Assembly (NCBI RefSeq): GCF_001758225.1
Contig: NZ_MAST01000001.1
Location: 419,126 to 483,125, forward strand
Direction: 5' to 3'
Length of the DNA: 64,000 nt
DNA from: Humibacillus sp. DSM 29435
Lineage (GTDB): Bacteria; Actinomycetota; Actinomycetes; Actinomycetales; Dermatophilaceae
In this document: piece after piece, positions 1-7,241 of the stretch
Layout: each line of letters opens with the position of its first letter
Position numbering within the stretch: position 1 is the stretch's first letter
Notes under the pieces: generated by a model
Seen by the model: only the letters and a program-made list of their open reading frames with translations
Told to the model about the DNA's origin: nothing
Database searches by the model: none
Made by a program: the position numbers and the translations under genes

Positions 1-693
1 CGACTGGCGGCGGTGCTCGCGGTGATCTACCTCGTGTTCACCGAGGGCCACCGGGCAACCTCCGGTGACACTTTGGTGCGTACCGACCTGTGCGCCGAGG
101 CGATTCGGCTGGCCCGGGTGCTGGCCGAGCTGATGCCCGACGAGCCCGAGGTCACCGGGCTGCTCGCGCTGCTGCTGCTCACCGACGCGCGACGCGCGAC
201 GCGCACCGATACGTCGGGTCAGCTCGTGCTGCTGGCCGACCAACCGCGCGAACGGTGGGACCTACGGCTGATCGCAGAGGGGCATGCTCTGGTGCGAGAG
301 TCCCTGCGCCGCAACGCTCCTGGCCCGTACCAGATACAGGCTGCCATCAACGCGGTGCACGCCGACGCCCTCACCTTCGCCGAGACCGACTGGCGGCAGG
401 TCGTCGCGCTCTACGACCAGCTGCTCGCGATCGCTCCCACCGACGTGGTGCGCCTCAACCGCGCCGTTGCCGTCGCCGAGGTCGAGGGCCCGGCCGTCGG
501 GCTGAGCCTTGTCGACGCGCTCCAGCTGCGAGACGCGGCGGCGTGGCACGTCGCCAGGGCCGACCTCCTCCGCCGACTCGGCGCCACGTCTGAGTCCGTC
601 GCGGCCTACGACGCTGCGATCGGGCTGACCGCCAGCGGGCCCGAACGCCACTTCCTGCTGGCCAGACGGAACGCCTTGCCGCGGGTCGACTGA
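1..693 (+). CDS. ECF42-type RNA polymerase sigma factor, C-terminal part (5' end outside window)
   Basis: The reading frame is open from base 1 to a TGA at 691-693 and lacks the sigma-2 and sigma-4 regions, which lie upstream of the window. What remains begins at the end of the conserved segment VLAVIYLVFTEGH and continues as a helical, TPR-like tail rich in Ala and Leu, the hallmark of ECF42 sigma factors (DUF6596-type C-terminus). In this family the tail is needed for activity and usually replaces a classical anti-sigma factor; the partner gene is normally a YCII/DGPF protein, which would be off the left edge. A complete member of the same family lies at 14055-15338 on the other strand. The family call is firm; what it controls is unknown. 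Confidence 0.85.
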   Translation, partial: RLAAVLAVIYLVFTEGHRATSGDTLVRTDLCAEAIRLARVLAELMPDEPEVTGLLALLLLTDARRATRTDTSGQLVLLADQPRERWDLRLIAEGHALVRESLRRNAPGPYQIQAAINAVHADALTFAETDWRQVVALYDQLLAIAPTDVVRLNRAVAVAEVEGPAVGLSLVDALQLRDAAAWHVARADLLRRLGATSESVAAYDAAIGLTASGPERHFLLARRNALPRVD

Positions 694-727
694 CGCATCA
701 CCCGTACCCGCGAGTAGATTCTCCGCC

Positions 728-1672
728 ATGACCGCATTGACGGATGCCGCCCCCACCGACCTCGCGGCCCCCTGGGGTGGCACCAGCCGCTTCGCCGACC
801 TGCGCGGGCCGGTTCACTGGGTTGACTTCGGCGGGCCCGACGAACCTACCGGCGGGCCACCGGTGGTGCTGGTGCACGGGCTGGGCGGGTCTCACCTGAA
901 CTGGGTGGGCATCGGTTCGACGCTCGCCCGCAACCACCGGGTGGTGGCTATCGACCTCGCCGGGTTCGGGCTGACGCCGGCGCACGGCCGGTCGACGAGC
1001 GTGCGGGCGAACGCTGACCTGCTGGGCCGGTTCGTGCGCGAGGTCATCGGCGAGCCGGTTGTGCTCGTGGGTAACTCGATGGGTGGGATGATCTCGCTGC
1101 TGCTCGCCGGGCACCACCCCGAGCTGGTGAACGCCCTGGTGCTCGTCGACCCGGCTCTGCCGACACCCAACCAGCGACCGGACCGTCAGGTGCTCGTCGA
1201 GTTCATGATCTACGCCACCCCGGTCGTCGGCGAGGTCTACCTGACTCGCGCCACGAAGCGCTACACCGACCGGCAGCGGGTGATGAGCACGGTCGCGATC
1301 TGTTTCGCCGAGCCGTCGCGCGCCGACGCGGAGGTCATCGACGCCGACATCGCCCTGACGGCTTACCGCGGAACGCAACCCGGCCCGGAGAAGGCGTTCC
1401 TCGGGGCTGCCCGCTCCCTCGTCAAGGTGCTGCGGTCGGGTAGCCGGTACCCAGCCCACATCCGGGGTGTCGACAAGCCGGTGCTGCTCATCCACGGCGA
1501 GCTCGACAAGCTCGTGCCGGTCGCGGCAGCACGGCTCACCGCGGCTGACAACCCGTCGTGGCAGACCGAGTTCCTCCCGGGGGTGGGCCACACGCCGCAG
1601 CTCGAGCGCCCCGACCTCGTGCTGGCCCGGCTCGTGCCGTGGCTGTCGCAGCTGCCGGCCAGCTCGTCCTGA
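728..1672 (+). CDS. alpha/beta hydrolase
   Basis: A 314-residue alpha/beta-hydrolase-fold protein. The oxyanion loop HGLGG is at about 50-54, the nucleophile elbow GNSMGG puts the catalytic Ser at 117, the acid is Asp260 in HGELD, and the catalytic His is 288 in GVGHTP. No signal peptide is visible, so it is probably cytosolic; the substrate (ester, lactone or C-C bond) cannot be read from sequence. No ribosome binding site precedes the ATG. A -10-like TAGATT at 715-720 ends 7 nt before it, which suggests a leaderless transcript separate from the upstream sigma-factor gene. The fold and triad are certain; the specific reaction is open. Confidence 0.85.
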   Translation: MTALTDAAPTDLAAPWGGTSRFADLRGPVHWVDFGGPDEPTGGPPVVLVHGLGGSHLNWVGIGSTLARNHRVVAIDLAGFGLTPAHGRSTSVRANADLLGRFVREVIGEPVVLVGNSMGGMISLLLAGHHPELVNALVLVDPALPTPNQRPDRQVLVEFMIYATPVVGEVYLTRATKRYTDRQRVMSTVAICFAEPSRADAEVIDADIALTAYRGTQPGPEKAFLGAARSLVKVLRSGSRYPAHIRGVDKPVLLIHGELDKLVPVAAARLTAADNPSWQTEFLPGVGHTPQLERPDLVLARLVPWLSQLPASSS

Positions 1673-1709
1673 TCGAGCGTCAGAGCCGACGGTCAGATCT
1701 GAGCACTGT

Positions 1710-1922
1710 TCACTCGACCCCGATGGTGACCTCTGTCGACTTGACGAGTGCCACCACGGGGCTGCCTTCTGCGAGAGCCAGGTCGACTGCGGCGTCGCGC
1801 GTGATCGAGGAGGTGATGACCTGCTCGCTGCCGTCGAGCTTGATCTTGACTACGGCCATGGCCTCACCGAGCACGACCGATACGACGGTGCCGGGCAGCT
1901 GGTTGCGGGTGGAGAGCTTCAT
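1710..1922 (-). CDS. molbindin-like Mop/TOBE domain protein
   Basis: A 70-residue protein made of a single Mop (molybdenum-pterin/molybdate-binding) domain, opening with the typical MKLSTRNQLPGTV and containing ITRDAA and a KSTEVTIG ending. Such molbindins oligomerise and bind molybdate or tungstate, acting as intracellular oxyanion stores or as the sensor part of transporters and ModE. Here it stands alone: no modABC genes are in the window. The ATG has an AAGG ribosome binding site 7 nt upstream. Neighbours are unrelated genes on the other strand, so it is probably monocistronic. Family assignment is strong; the physiological role, homeostasis versus regulation, is inference. Confidence 0.88.
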   Translation of the reverse strand: MKLSTRNQLPGTVVSVVLGEAMAVVKIKLDGSEQVITSSITRDAAVDLALAEGSPVVALVKSTEVTIGVE

Positions 1923-2148
1923 GAGGTGCCTTTCGCGTTGAGTAGAGACCGACGCTAGAGCGGTGGGCGACTCGACCGCAAAACACTCCGCTGCTGCGCG
2001 CCTTTCCTGCCGATCTGGCCTGAGCTGCGAGGGATCGGGGCGGTGGTGGACGTCAGTCGGGCCACGACGTCACTTGTCGGCTCAGTCGTCGCCTGGAGTC
2101 GGACCCGGCCCGGGAACGTAGGCTGGCCCTGAAGAAGGGATTGCGGAT

Positions 2149-2766
2149 ATGGACGCGCATGACTGGGACGAGCGGTATGCCGCTCACGACCTGGTGTGGT
2201 CGGCCGAGCCCAACCAGTTCGTCGCCGAGCTGGTGGGGGCGCTTTCGCCGGGCAGTGCCATCGACGTGGCAGCGGGGGAGGGCCGCAACGCCATCTGGAT
2301 GGTCGAGCAGGGCTGGACGGTGACCGCTGCCGACTACTCAGCCGTCGCGGTCGACCGGGCCCGGGCACTGGGTGACCAACGGCTCGGTGACCGGGCCTCG
2401 AGCTTGACGACCGTAGTGGCCGACGCCACCCTGGCGCTGCCGGGTGGGCCGGGCGCTTACGACCTGGCGCTGTTCTCGTACCTGCAGCTGCCGGCATCCA
2501 TGATGCGCGAGGCGCTCGCGGCCGCGATCGAGGCGGTGCGCATTGGTGGCCACGTCATTGTCGTCGGTCACGCCGGGCGCAACCTCGAGCAGGGCCATGG
2601 CGGGCCGAGCGACCGGGCTGTTCTGTACGACCCCGACGAGGTGTTGACCGCGGTCGCCGACCGGCCTGTCGAGGTCGAGAGCTCGCAGATCAGGGTGCGC
2701 CGCGTCGAGACCGAGCAGGGGCCGCGCGAGGCGCTCGACACCGTGGTGGTGCTGCGCCGCGTCTGA
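2149..2766 (+). CDS. class I SAM-dependent methyltransferase
   Basis: A 205-residue Rossmann-type methyltransferase. Motif I is AIDVAAGEGRN at about 40-50, the acidic end of strand beta-2 is VTAADYS (about 63-69), and a YDLALFSYLQLP segment supplies motif IV. The WDERY opening and overall length resemble TehB/thiopurine-type small methyltransferases, which methylate small molecules or metalloids; the substrate here is unknown. The start is placed at the ATG at 2149 behind GAAGAAGGGA; an ATG three codons on is a weaker option. It converges with the lipase gene at 2797, leaving only 30 bp between their stop codons. Confidence 0.85.
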   Translation: MDAHDWDERYAAHDLVWSAEPNQFVAELVGALSPGSAIDVAAGEGRNAIWMVEQGWTVTAADYSAVAVDRARALGDQRLGDRASSLTTVVADATLALPGGPGAYDLALFSYLQLPASMMREALAAAIEAVRIGGHVIVVGHAGRNLEQGHGGPSDRAVLYDPDEVLTAVADRPVEVESSQIRVRRVETEQGPREALDTVVVLRRV

Positions 2767-2796
2767 CGGTGCCACCGAGCCCCAGTGCGGCCCGGC

Positions 2797-3612
2797 TCAG
2801 TCGCCCGGCTGGGCCGGCAGATTAGTGTGGATGAACGCGATGACGTCAGCGAGAACCTCTTGCTGGTTGGTCTCGTTGAAGATCTCGTGCCGGGCCTCCG
2901 GGTAGCTCTTCGCCGACGAGTGCTGCCCCGCGAGGGCCGCCCATCCCACCGCCGACTCGCGCATCGGAACGAGCTGGTCGTGCTCTCCGTGCAGCCACAG
3001 GATCGGGGTGTCGACCTGTCCGGATGCCGTGATCGCGTCGATCGCCTGCTGGATGGCCAGGATGGTCGGACGCTTGAACGGGCCGTGCCACACGAGGGGA
3101 TCGGCCACGTACGCCTCGCCGACGGCCGGGTCGCGGCTCAGTGTCGACGGGTCGATCGGCACGTCAGGGATCTCTTCCGGGGCCAGCAGCGCATCGAGTG
3201 CTGACCAGGAGCCGATGACGGGGCCGGAGAGCACCGTGCACGCCAGGTCGGCGCCCCATTGCTGGGCGTAGCGGGCCCCGATCATGCCCCCCATGGAGTG
3301 CCCGACCAGCACCATCGGCAGGCCCGGGTGCTCTGATCGGGCGCGCATCTCCAGCAGGTGGACGTCGTCGACGACCTTCTCGAAGTCGGTGATCAGCACA
3401 GGCTCGCCATCACTCTGCCCGTGCCCGACGTGGTCGACCGCGTAGACGACGGCCCCGTCGTCGACGAGGCGTTGCGCGACGTGCTCGTAGCGGCCGGAGT
3501 GTTCGCCATAACCATGCACCAGCAGCACGACGTAGGTGGTGTGGCCCCCGGCCCACCTCCGGCCGAAGATCGATCCTGCGTGGCCTTGGTAGCGGAAGTC
3601 GGTCTCGTCCAT
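2797..3612 (-). CDS. monoacylglycerol lipase-like alpha/beta hydrolase
   Basis: A 271-residue serine hydrolase of the monoacylglycerol lipase/lysophospholipase branch, recognised by the diagnostic HGYGEHSGRY near residues 33-42. The catalytic triad is Ser106 (GHSMGG), Asp212 (HGEHDQLVP) and His242 (ARHEIF). Relatives such as mycobacterial Rv0183 cleave monoacylglycerols. No signal peptide is visible. The open frame extends eight codons upstream to a TTG, but the ATG at 3612 has a good ribosome binding site (AGGTGAGGG) and matches the family N-terminus, so it is preferred. It is transcribed alone, convergent with the methyltransferase gene. Confidence 0.87.
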   Translation of the reverse strand: MDETDFRYQGHAGSIFGRRWAGGHTTYVVLLVHGYGEHSGRYEHVAQRLVDDGAVVYAVDHVGHGQSDGEPVLITDFEKVVDDVHLLEMRARSEHPGLPMVLVGHSMGGMIGARYAQQWGADLACTVLSGPVIGSWSALDALLAPEEIPDVPIDPSTLSRDPAVGEAYVADPLVWHGPFKRPTILAIQQAIDAITASGQVDTPILWLHGEHDQLVPMRESAVGWAALAGQHSSAKSYPEARHEIFNETNQQEVLADVIAFIHTNLPAQPGD

Positions 3613-3698
3613 GCCGCCACCCTCACCTGAATCCAACTCTCTGGCAAGGGCTTGGAAACCCGACTGTTATGGGAGTGAGCGGGATCGCCGGGGCCGGC

Positions 3699-3914
3699 TC
3701 AGCAGCGTCCGTACTTCTTGTGCACCGCCTGCTTGCTCACGCCGAGCTGGGCAGCGATGTCGGCCCAGGCCAACCCGCTCACCCGCGCGCGGCGCACGAC
3801 GGCCGCCTCGGTGCGGTCGGCGGCACGACGCAGCTCACGAGCCGCAGCAAGGGCGGCTCGCGGGTCGTCGTCGCCCGTGGCCTGCGCAAGTCTCATCACG
3901 TCGCCCACCTCCAT
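3699..3914 (-). CDS. small helix-turn-helix DNA-binding protein
   Basis: A 71-residue protein with a helical N-terminal half starting MEVGDVMRLAQATGDDDP and a C-terminal helix-turn-helix, LAWADIAAQLGVSKQAVHKK, like those of small actinobacterial HTH proteins. The frame is open to 3998, giving longer ATG/TTG starts, but the ATG at 3914 has an ideal GGAGG ribosome binding site 9 nt upstream. The longer starts would also put a promoter and two palindromic operators inside the coding region. The 16-bp palindromes at 3954 and 3994 flank the promoter and suggest autoregulation. The target is otherwise unknown; homologues often sit near Clp genes, but none is adjacent here. Confidence 0.75.
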   Translation of the reverse strand: MEVGDVMRLAQATGDDDPRAALAAARELRRAADRTEAAVVRRARVSGLAWADIAAQLGVSKQAVHKKYGRC

Positions 3915-3953
3915 GTCAGCCAGCCTCCACACGCCGTCGACGGTCGTCGTCTC

Positions 3954-3969
3954 GTCAACCTTGATTGAC
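3954..3969. promoter_or_regulatory. palindromic operator 2 (GTCAAC-N4-ATTGAC)
   Basis: Second copy of the 16-bp palindrome, with one mismatch between arms. It sits immediately downstream of the -10 box of the HTH-gene promoter, where a bound repressor would block initiation. Confidence 0.62.
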
Positions 3970-3998
3970 ACCCTAGCCAGCACCCTGGGCATAGTCAA
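3970..3998 (-). promoter_or_regulatory. promoter of the small HTH gene
   Basis: Read on the minus strand, a -35 TTGACT (3998-3993) is separated by exactly 17 nt from a -10 TAGGGT (3975-3970). Transcription would begin near 3963, about 50 nt before the ATG at 3914. The two palindromic operators overlap the -35 hexamer and the probable start point. Confidence 0.65.
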
Positions 3999-4009
3999 CG
4001 AAGGTTGAC
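3994..4009. promoter_or_regulatory. palindromic operator 1 (GTCAAC-N4-GTTGAC)
   Basis: A perfect 6-bp inverted repeat with a 4-nt centre (GAAG). It overlaps the -35 hexamer of the HTH-gene promoter. It is nearly identical to the site at 3954-3969, with starts 40 bp apart, about four helical turns, so both would lie on the same DNA face. Confidence 0.65.
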
Positions 4010-4142
4010 GATCGCAACTCTCGCTCTCGGTGAGTCAGGGCCAGACTCTCCGCTCCAGGTTCTGTGCTCGCCATGTTGCTCATCGGTCTGATCCTCTTCG
4101 GCTCGATCGTCGGAGCGCTGCGGCAGCCGCGATACTGACGAG

Positions 4143-4541
4143 ATGACCCTCGAGCTGTCGCACACGACCGTGAACGCGCGCAACGCCTACGCCCAGTCGG
4201 TGTGGTGGGCCGACCTGCTCGGCTACCACGAGGATCCCGACGACCCCAACCTGCCCGGTCACGAAGAGTGCATGGTCTTCTCGGCCGATGGCTCCCACCG
4301 CATCCTGTTCATCGAGGTTGCGGACGCGAAGGCGGGTCGCAACCGCATCCATCTGGACCTGCGGCCGGTCGAACGCACCCGCGACGAGGAGCACGACCAC
4401 GTGCTCTTGCTGGGTGCGACCGACGTCGACGACCGCCGCACCGCAGACGGACGCGGCTGGTTCGTGATGGCCGACCCGGAGGGTAACGAGTTCTGCATCC
4501 TGCGCAGCGAAGCCGAGCGCCGGTCTGCGGGTGACGCCTGA
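4143..4541 (+). CDS. VOC superfamily (glyoxalase-like) protein
   Basis: A 132-residue single vicinal-oxygen-chelate module of the Glyoxalase_6 type. It has the N-terminal beta-alpha-beta start (LELSHTTVNARNAYAQSVWWADLLGY), a central HLDLRPVER segment carrying a likely metal-ligand His, and the C-terminal signature MADPEGNEFCIL with the final Glu. Most actinobacterial members of this size have unknown substrates; some act in antibiotic binding or dioxygenase-like chemistry. No ribosome binding site is seen, and a GATACT (4131-4136) ends 6 nt before the ATG, consistent with a leaderless message. Family call good, function unknown. Confidence 0.82.
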   Translation: MTLELSHTTVNARNAYAQSVWWADLLGYHEDPDDPNLPGHEECMVFSADGSHRILFIEVADAKAGRNRIHLDLRPVERTRDEEHDHVLLLGATDVDDRRTADGRGWFVMADPEGNEFCILRSEAERRSAGDA

Positions 4542-4613
4542 CCCGGAGGCGCCCAGGCCGTGGCGTCCGGGGCGTGGCGCCCGGAAGGACGGACGGTCTG
4601 CGACGATGCTCGC

Positions 4614-4949
4614 GTGACCGTCGCCCGTTCGATCGTGCTCTTCGTTCTCGCCGCCGTCGCCGAGATCGGTGGGGCCTGGCTGGTCTGGCAGGGGGTACGA
4701 GAGCACCGCGGCTGGGCCTTCATCGGTGCCGGCGTCATCGCGCTCGGCCTGTACGGCTTCGTCGCAACCCTGCAGCCCGACGCGAACTTCGGCCGCATCC
4801 TGGCCGCTTACGGCGGCGTGTTCGTGGCCGGCTCTCTGCTCTGGGGGATGGTGGTCGACGGGTTCCGCCCCGACCGCTGGGACGTGGTGGGGGCGACCGT
4901 CTGCCTCGCCGGTGTTGCCGTGATCATGTTCGGGCCTCGGACCGTCTGA
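4614..4949 (+). CDS. YnfA/UPF0060 family small membrane protein
   Basis: A 111-residue protein with four predicted transmembrane helices: [59 protein letters not shown] and [18 protein letters not shown]. The [11 protein letters not shown] start and YGGVF...LWG pattern define UPF0060 (YnfA), related to small multidrug resistance exporters, for which transport of cationic compounds has been proposed. The frame is open further upstream, but the GTG at 4614 gives the family's usual length and N-terminus; a weak GACGAT element lies 6 nt before it. Confident family call, uncertain start. Confidence 0.87.
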   Translation: MTVARSIVLFVLAAVAEIGGAWLVWQGVREHRGWAFIGAGVIALGLYGFVATLQPDANFGRILAAYGGVFVAGSLLWGMVVDGFRPDRWDVVGATVCLAGVAVIMFGPRTV

Positions 4950-5049
4950 GGCGGTGGGGCTGCCCCTTGCCGCTCGCAGTGCGCACGCCGCAGCACGCAC
5001 TCTGGACGCGTGGCCCCAACGGGTGGACCATGGCTACACGGAGGCCGCC

Positions 5050-5580
5050 ATGAACGCTGAACCCTCACTCGCCGGACGCCGCCTCGATCGCGCCGCGGTG
5101 GACCCCCCGACTGGTCAGCGGGTCGACACCCCCGTCGAGATGGCGGCGTACTTCGAGCGGGTGAGAGCGCACCGCTCCGAGCTGCGCGAGTCGGTGGCGG
5201 CGGTCGGCCTGGCGCTCGAGTCGCCCATCGCCCGTGGGGGCGCCTGGCGTGAACGGGTGCGGGCAGCGCTGGCTGAGCTGGCTCACGACTTCGCCGCCCA
5301 TATCGACCTGACCGAGAGCCCGGGCGGAATCTACGACCGGGCCAAGCACACCGCACCGCGACTGTCCGTGGCGGTCGACCGCCTGCTCACCGAGCACCGC
5401 GACTACCGCGACGCGATCGGCGGTTACCTTGCGGTGCTCGAACACGGCGGCACCACTGCCGACCTCCCAGCCTTTCGCGAGGAGCTGACCACCCTGGTGG
5501 GTCGGTTGGTTCGTCACCGTCAGGCCGGTGGCGACCTCGTGTACGAGGCCTACGAGGTCGACCTCGGCGGATCAGACTGA
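5050..5580 (+). CDS. hemerythrin-like helical protein
   Basis: A 176-residue, almost entirely helical cytosolic protein. It holds a HDFAAHIDLTESPGG segment (about 85-99), a later TEHRDYRDAI and a final LVRHRQAGGDLVYEAYEVD, an arrangement of His and Glu/Asp residues resembling an HHE/hemerythrin four-helix bundle that could bind iron or oxygen. Not every ligand position of canonical hemerythrin is clear by eye, so the family is tentative. The ATG at 5050 follows GGAGG by 6 nt; the frame extends upstream to 4954 but that part has no protein-like composition. It is downstream of ynfA in the same direction, with a 100-bp gap. Confidence 0.6.
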   Translation: MNAEPSLAGRRLDRAAVDPPTGQRVDTPVEMAAYFERVRAHRSELRESVAAVGLALESPIARGGAWRERVRAALAELAHDFAAHIDLTESPGGIYDRAKHTAPRLSVAVDRLLTEHRDYRDAIGGYLAVLEHGGTTADLPAFREELTTLVGRLVRHRQAGGDLVYEAYEVDLGGSD

Positions 5581-5716
5581 ACGTGGGCCGGTGAACCTTG
5601 CCCGGCCGGCTCGCAGCCTCGGCGCAGGATCGTCTCAGGGGGGCTGCGTAGCCTCATGACCACGTCGACGCCGACCACATCGACGCCCACCACATCGACG
5701 GCAGAGGAGGCCGGCC

Positions 5717-5881
5717 GTGCTCACATCACGAGGGTGGCGGGTGTCGCCTGCCCTGGTTCTCTGCGCTCTGCTGCTGGCCGTGACGGCGTTCTTCGTGGCT
5801 CACCCCACCGCCGACAGCTCGACCGTGCCGCCGCCCGTCAGCAGGGCGACCGCCACCCATCCGGCCGCCCACCTGCGCTGA
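5717..5881 (+). CDS. 54-residue single-pass membrane or secreted mini-protein
   Basis: A short gene with a GTG start at 5717, a strong AGGAGG ribosome binding site at 5705-5710 and a TGA at 5879-5881. The product has a basic start (LTSRGWR), one hydrophobic segment (ALVLCALLLAVTAFFVAH) and a Pro/Thr/Ala-rich tail, so it is either a membrane-anchored peptide with an extracytoplasmic tail or a cleaved signal peptide plus short tail. Near-ideal ribosome binding and high third-position GC argue it is real. It lies just after a short run of CACATCGAC repeats (5670-5700). No homologue recognised; function unknown. Confidence 0.55.
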   Translation: MLTSRGWRVSPALVLCALLLAVTAFFVAHPTADSSTVPPPVSRATATHPAAHLR

Positions 5882-5903
5882 GCACCTTTCGGCGGCCGAC
5901 GTT

Positions 5904-5922
5904 CTCGTGCGGTCGTCACGAG
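5904..5922. terminator. small hairpin between convergent genes
   Basis: Inverted repeat CTCGTG / CACGAG with a 7-nt loop, in the 64-bp space between the mini-protein gene and tmsB, which converge. No U-tract follows. It is immediately followed by a short triple repeat of GAGCCAC (about 5920-5941). A weak bidirectional terminator is plausible. Confidence 0.35.
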
Positions 5923-5945
5923 CCACGAGCCACGAGCCACAGGCC

Positions 5946-7241
5946 TCAGCCGAGCTGCGAGATCACGCCCGGCTCGAACAGGGGGCGGAGGTCGAAGCCG
6001 GCCTCTCCCTCGAGGCTGGTGCGCGAGGCCAGCACTTGATGCAGCTGGATCTCGTTGCGTTCGAAGGCAATGCGTGAACCGGCGAGATAGAGGCCCCAGA
6101 CCCTTGCGGTGGCGAGCCCGGTGAGCGCTACCGCGTCGTCCCAGTTCTTCGAGAGGTTGGCGTTCCAGCCGGCCAAGGTGCGTGCGTAGTGCTCACGGAG
6201 GTTCTCGTGGTGCCGCACCTCGAGACCCTCGTCCTCCATGACCCGCACGATCTCCCCCGATCCGGTGAGCTCACCGTCGGGAAAGACGTAGCGGTTGATG
6301 AACCCTCGTGCAGGCAGCCCCCCGTGCCGGTTGTCGGGCCGGGTGATGCAGTGGTTCAGCAGCCGGCCCTCGTCACGTAGGCGCTCGCGCAGGAAGCGGA
6401 AGTAGGAGGGGTAGTTCTTGATGCCGATGTGCTCGGTGAGACCGATGGAGCTGATCGCATCGAAGCCGCGCTCGGTGACGTCGCGGTAGTCGCTGTGACG
6501 CACTTCGGCCCGGCCGGCGAGGCCCTCGCTCTCGATCCGAGCCTGCGCCCAGCTCGCCTGCTCACGTGACAACGTGACGCCCAGGGCGGTCACGCCGTAG
6601 TGCCTGACCGCGTGGCGCACCATGCCACCCCAGCCGCAGCCGACGTCGAGAAGTCGCATTCCGGGCTCGAGGCCGAGCTTGCGGGCAACGAGGTCGTACT
6701 TGTACGCCTGTGCTTGCTCCAGCGAGGAGGTGTCGGTGGGATAGCACGCGCACGTGTAAGTCATCGACGGGCCGAGCACCAGCTCGTAGAACGCGTTCGA
6801 GACGTCGTAGTGGTGGCTGATCGCGTCGGCGTCGCGCCGACGGCCGTGGCGGAGACCATGAGCGAGTCGCGTGGCCGTGCCCGGTGTCTCGGTCTGCGGC
6901 AGCTCAGGCAGGTGCACGCCGGCCCGGCCGACGAACGCCGCCAGCTCAGCGGCATCCGTGAACGAGGGTCGCTTCGCTACCAAGCCGCTGCCGAAGAGCG
7001 AGAGCACCTCGTAGGGATCTCCTTCGTTCATCTCGTCGATGAGAAGGTCGCCCATGAGGTAGGCCCGCGCCATGCCGAGCATTCCGGGGGCGGTGAGCAG
7101 GTAGTTGAGGCCGCGTTCCGTGAGGAGGCGGATGACGAGGCCGTCGGGGCGGCCACCCGTCGAGCCGTCGTAGGCCACCACGTGGAAGGGGGCGTCAGCA
7201 CCGAACAGCCGATCGAAGGCCTTTCCCACTGTGAGCGTCAT
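5946..7241 (-). CDS. tmsB: S-adenosylmethionine-dependent fatty acyl methyltransferase (10-methyl fatty acid synthesis, TmsB-like)
   Basis: A 431-residue member of the cyclopropane-fatty-acid synthase family. It has a variable N-terminal domain (1-130), the family's YDVSNAFYELVLGPSMTYTCAC, the SAM-binding LLDVGCGWGG at about 195-205, and SSIGLTEHIG further on. It would transfer a methyl group from SAM onto the double bond of a phospholipid-bound oleoyl chain. Its ATG overlaps the stop of the upstream FAD oxidoreductase gene by 4 bp (ATGA, 7238-7241). That pairing is characteristic of the TmsA/TmsB (BfaA/BfaB) system making 10-methylstearic (tuberculostearic) acid: TmsB forms the 10-methylene intermediate and TmsA reduces it. 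A plain cyclopropane synthase is the alternative, made less likely by the neighbour. Confidence 0.82.
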   Translation of the reverse strand: MTLTVGKAFDRLFGADAPFHVVAYDGSTGGRPDGLVIRLLTERGLNYLLTAPGMLGMARAYLMGDLLIDEMNEGDPYEVLSLFGSGLVAKRPSFTDAAELAAFVGRAGVHLPELPQTETPGTATRLAHGLRHGRRRDADAISHHYDVSNAFYELVLGPSMTYTCACYPTDTSSLEQAQAYKYDLVARKLGLEPGMRLLDVGCGWGGMVRHAVRHYGVTALGVTLSREQASWAQARIESEGLAGRAEVRHSDYRDVTERGFDAISSIGLTEHIGIKNYPSYFRFLRERLRDEGRLLNHCITRPDNRHGGLPARGFINRYVFPDGELTGSGEIVRVMEDEGLEVRHHENLREHYARTLAGWNANLSKNWDDAVALTGLATARVWGLYLAGSRIAFERNEIQLHQVLASRTSLEGEAGFDLRPLFEPGVISQLG

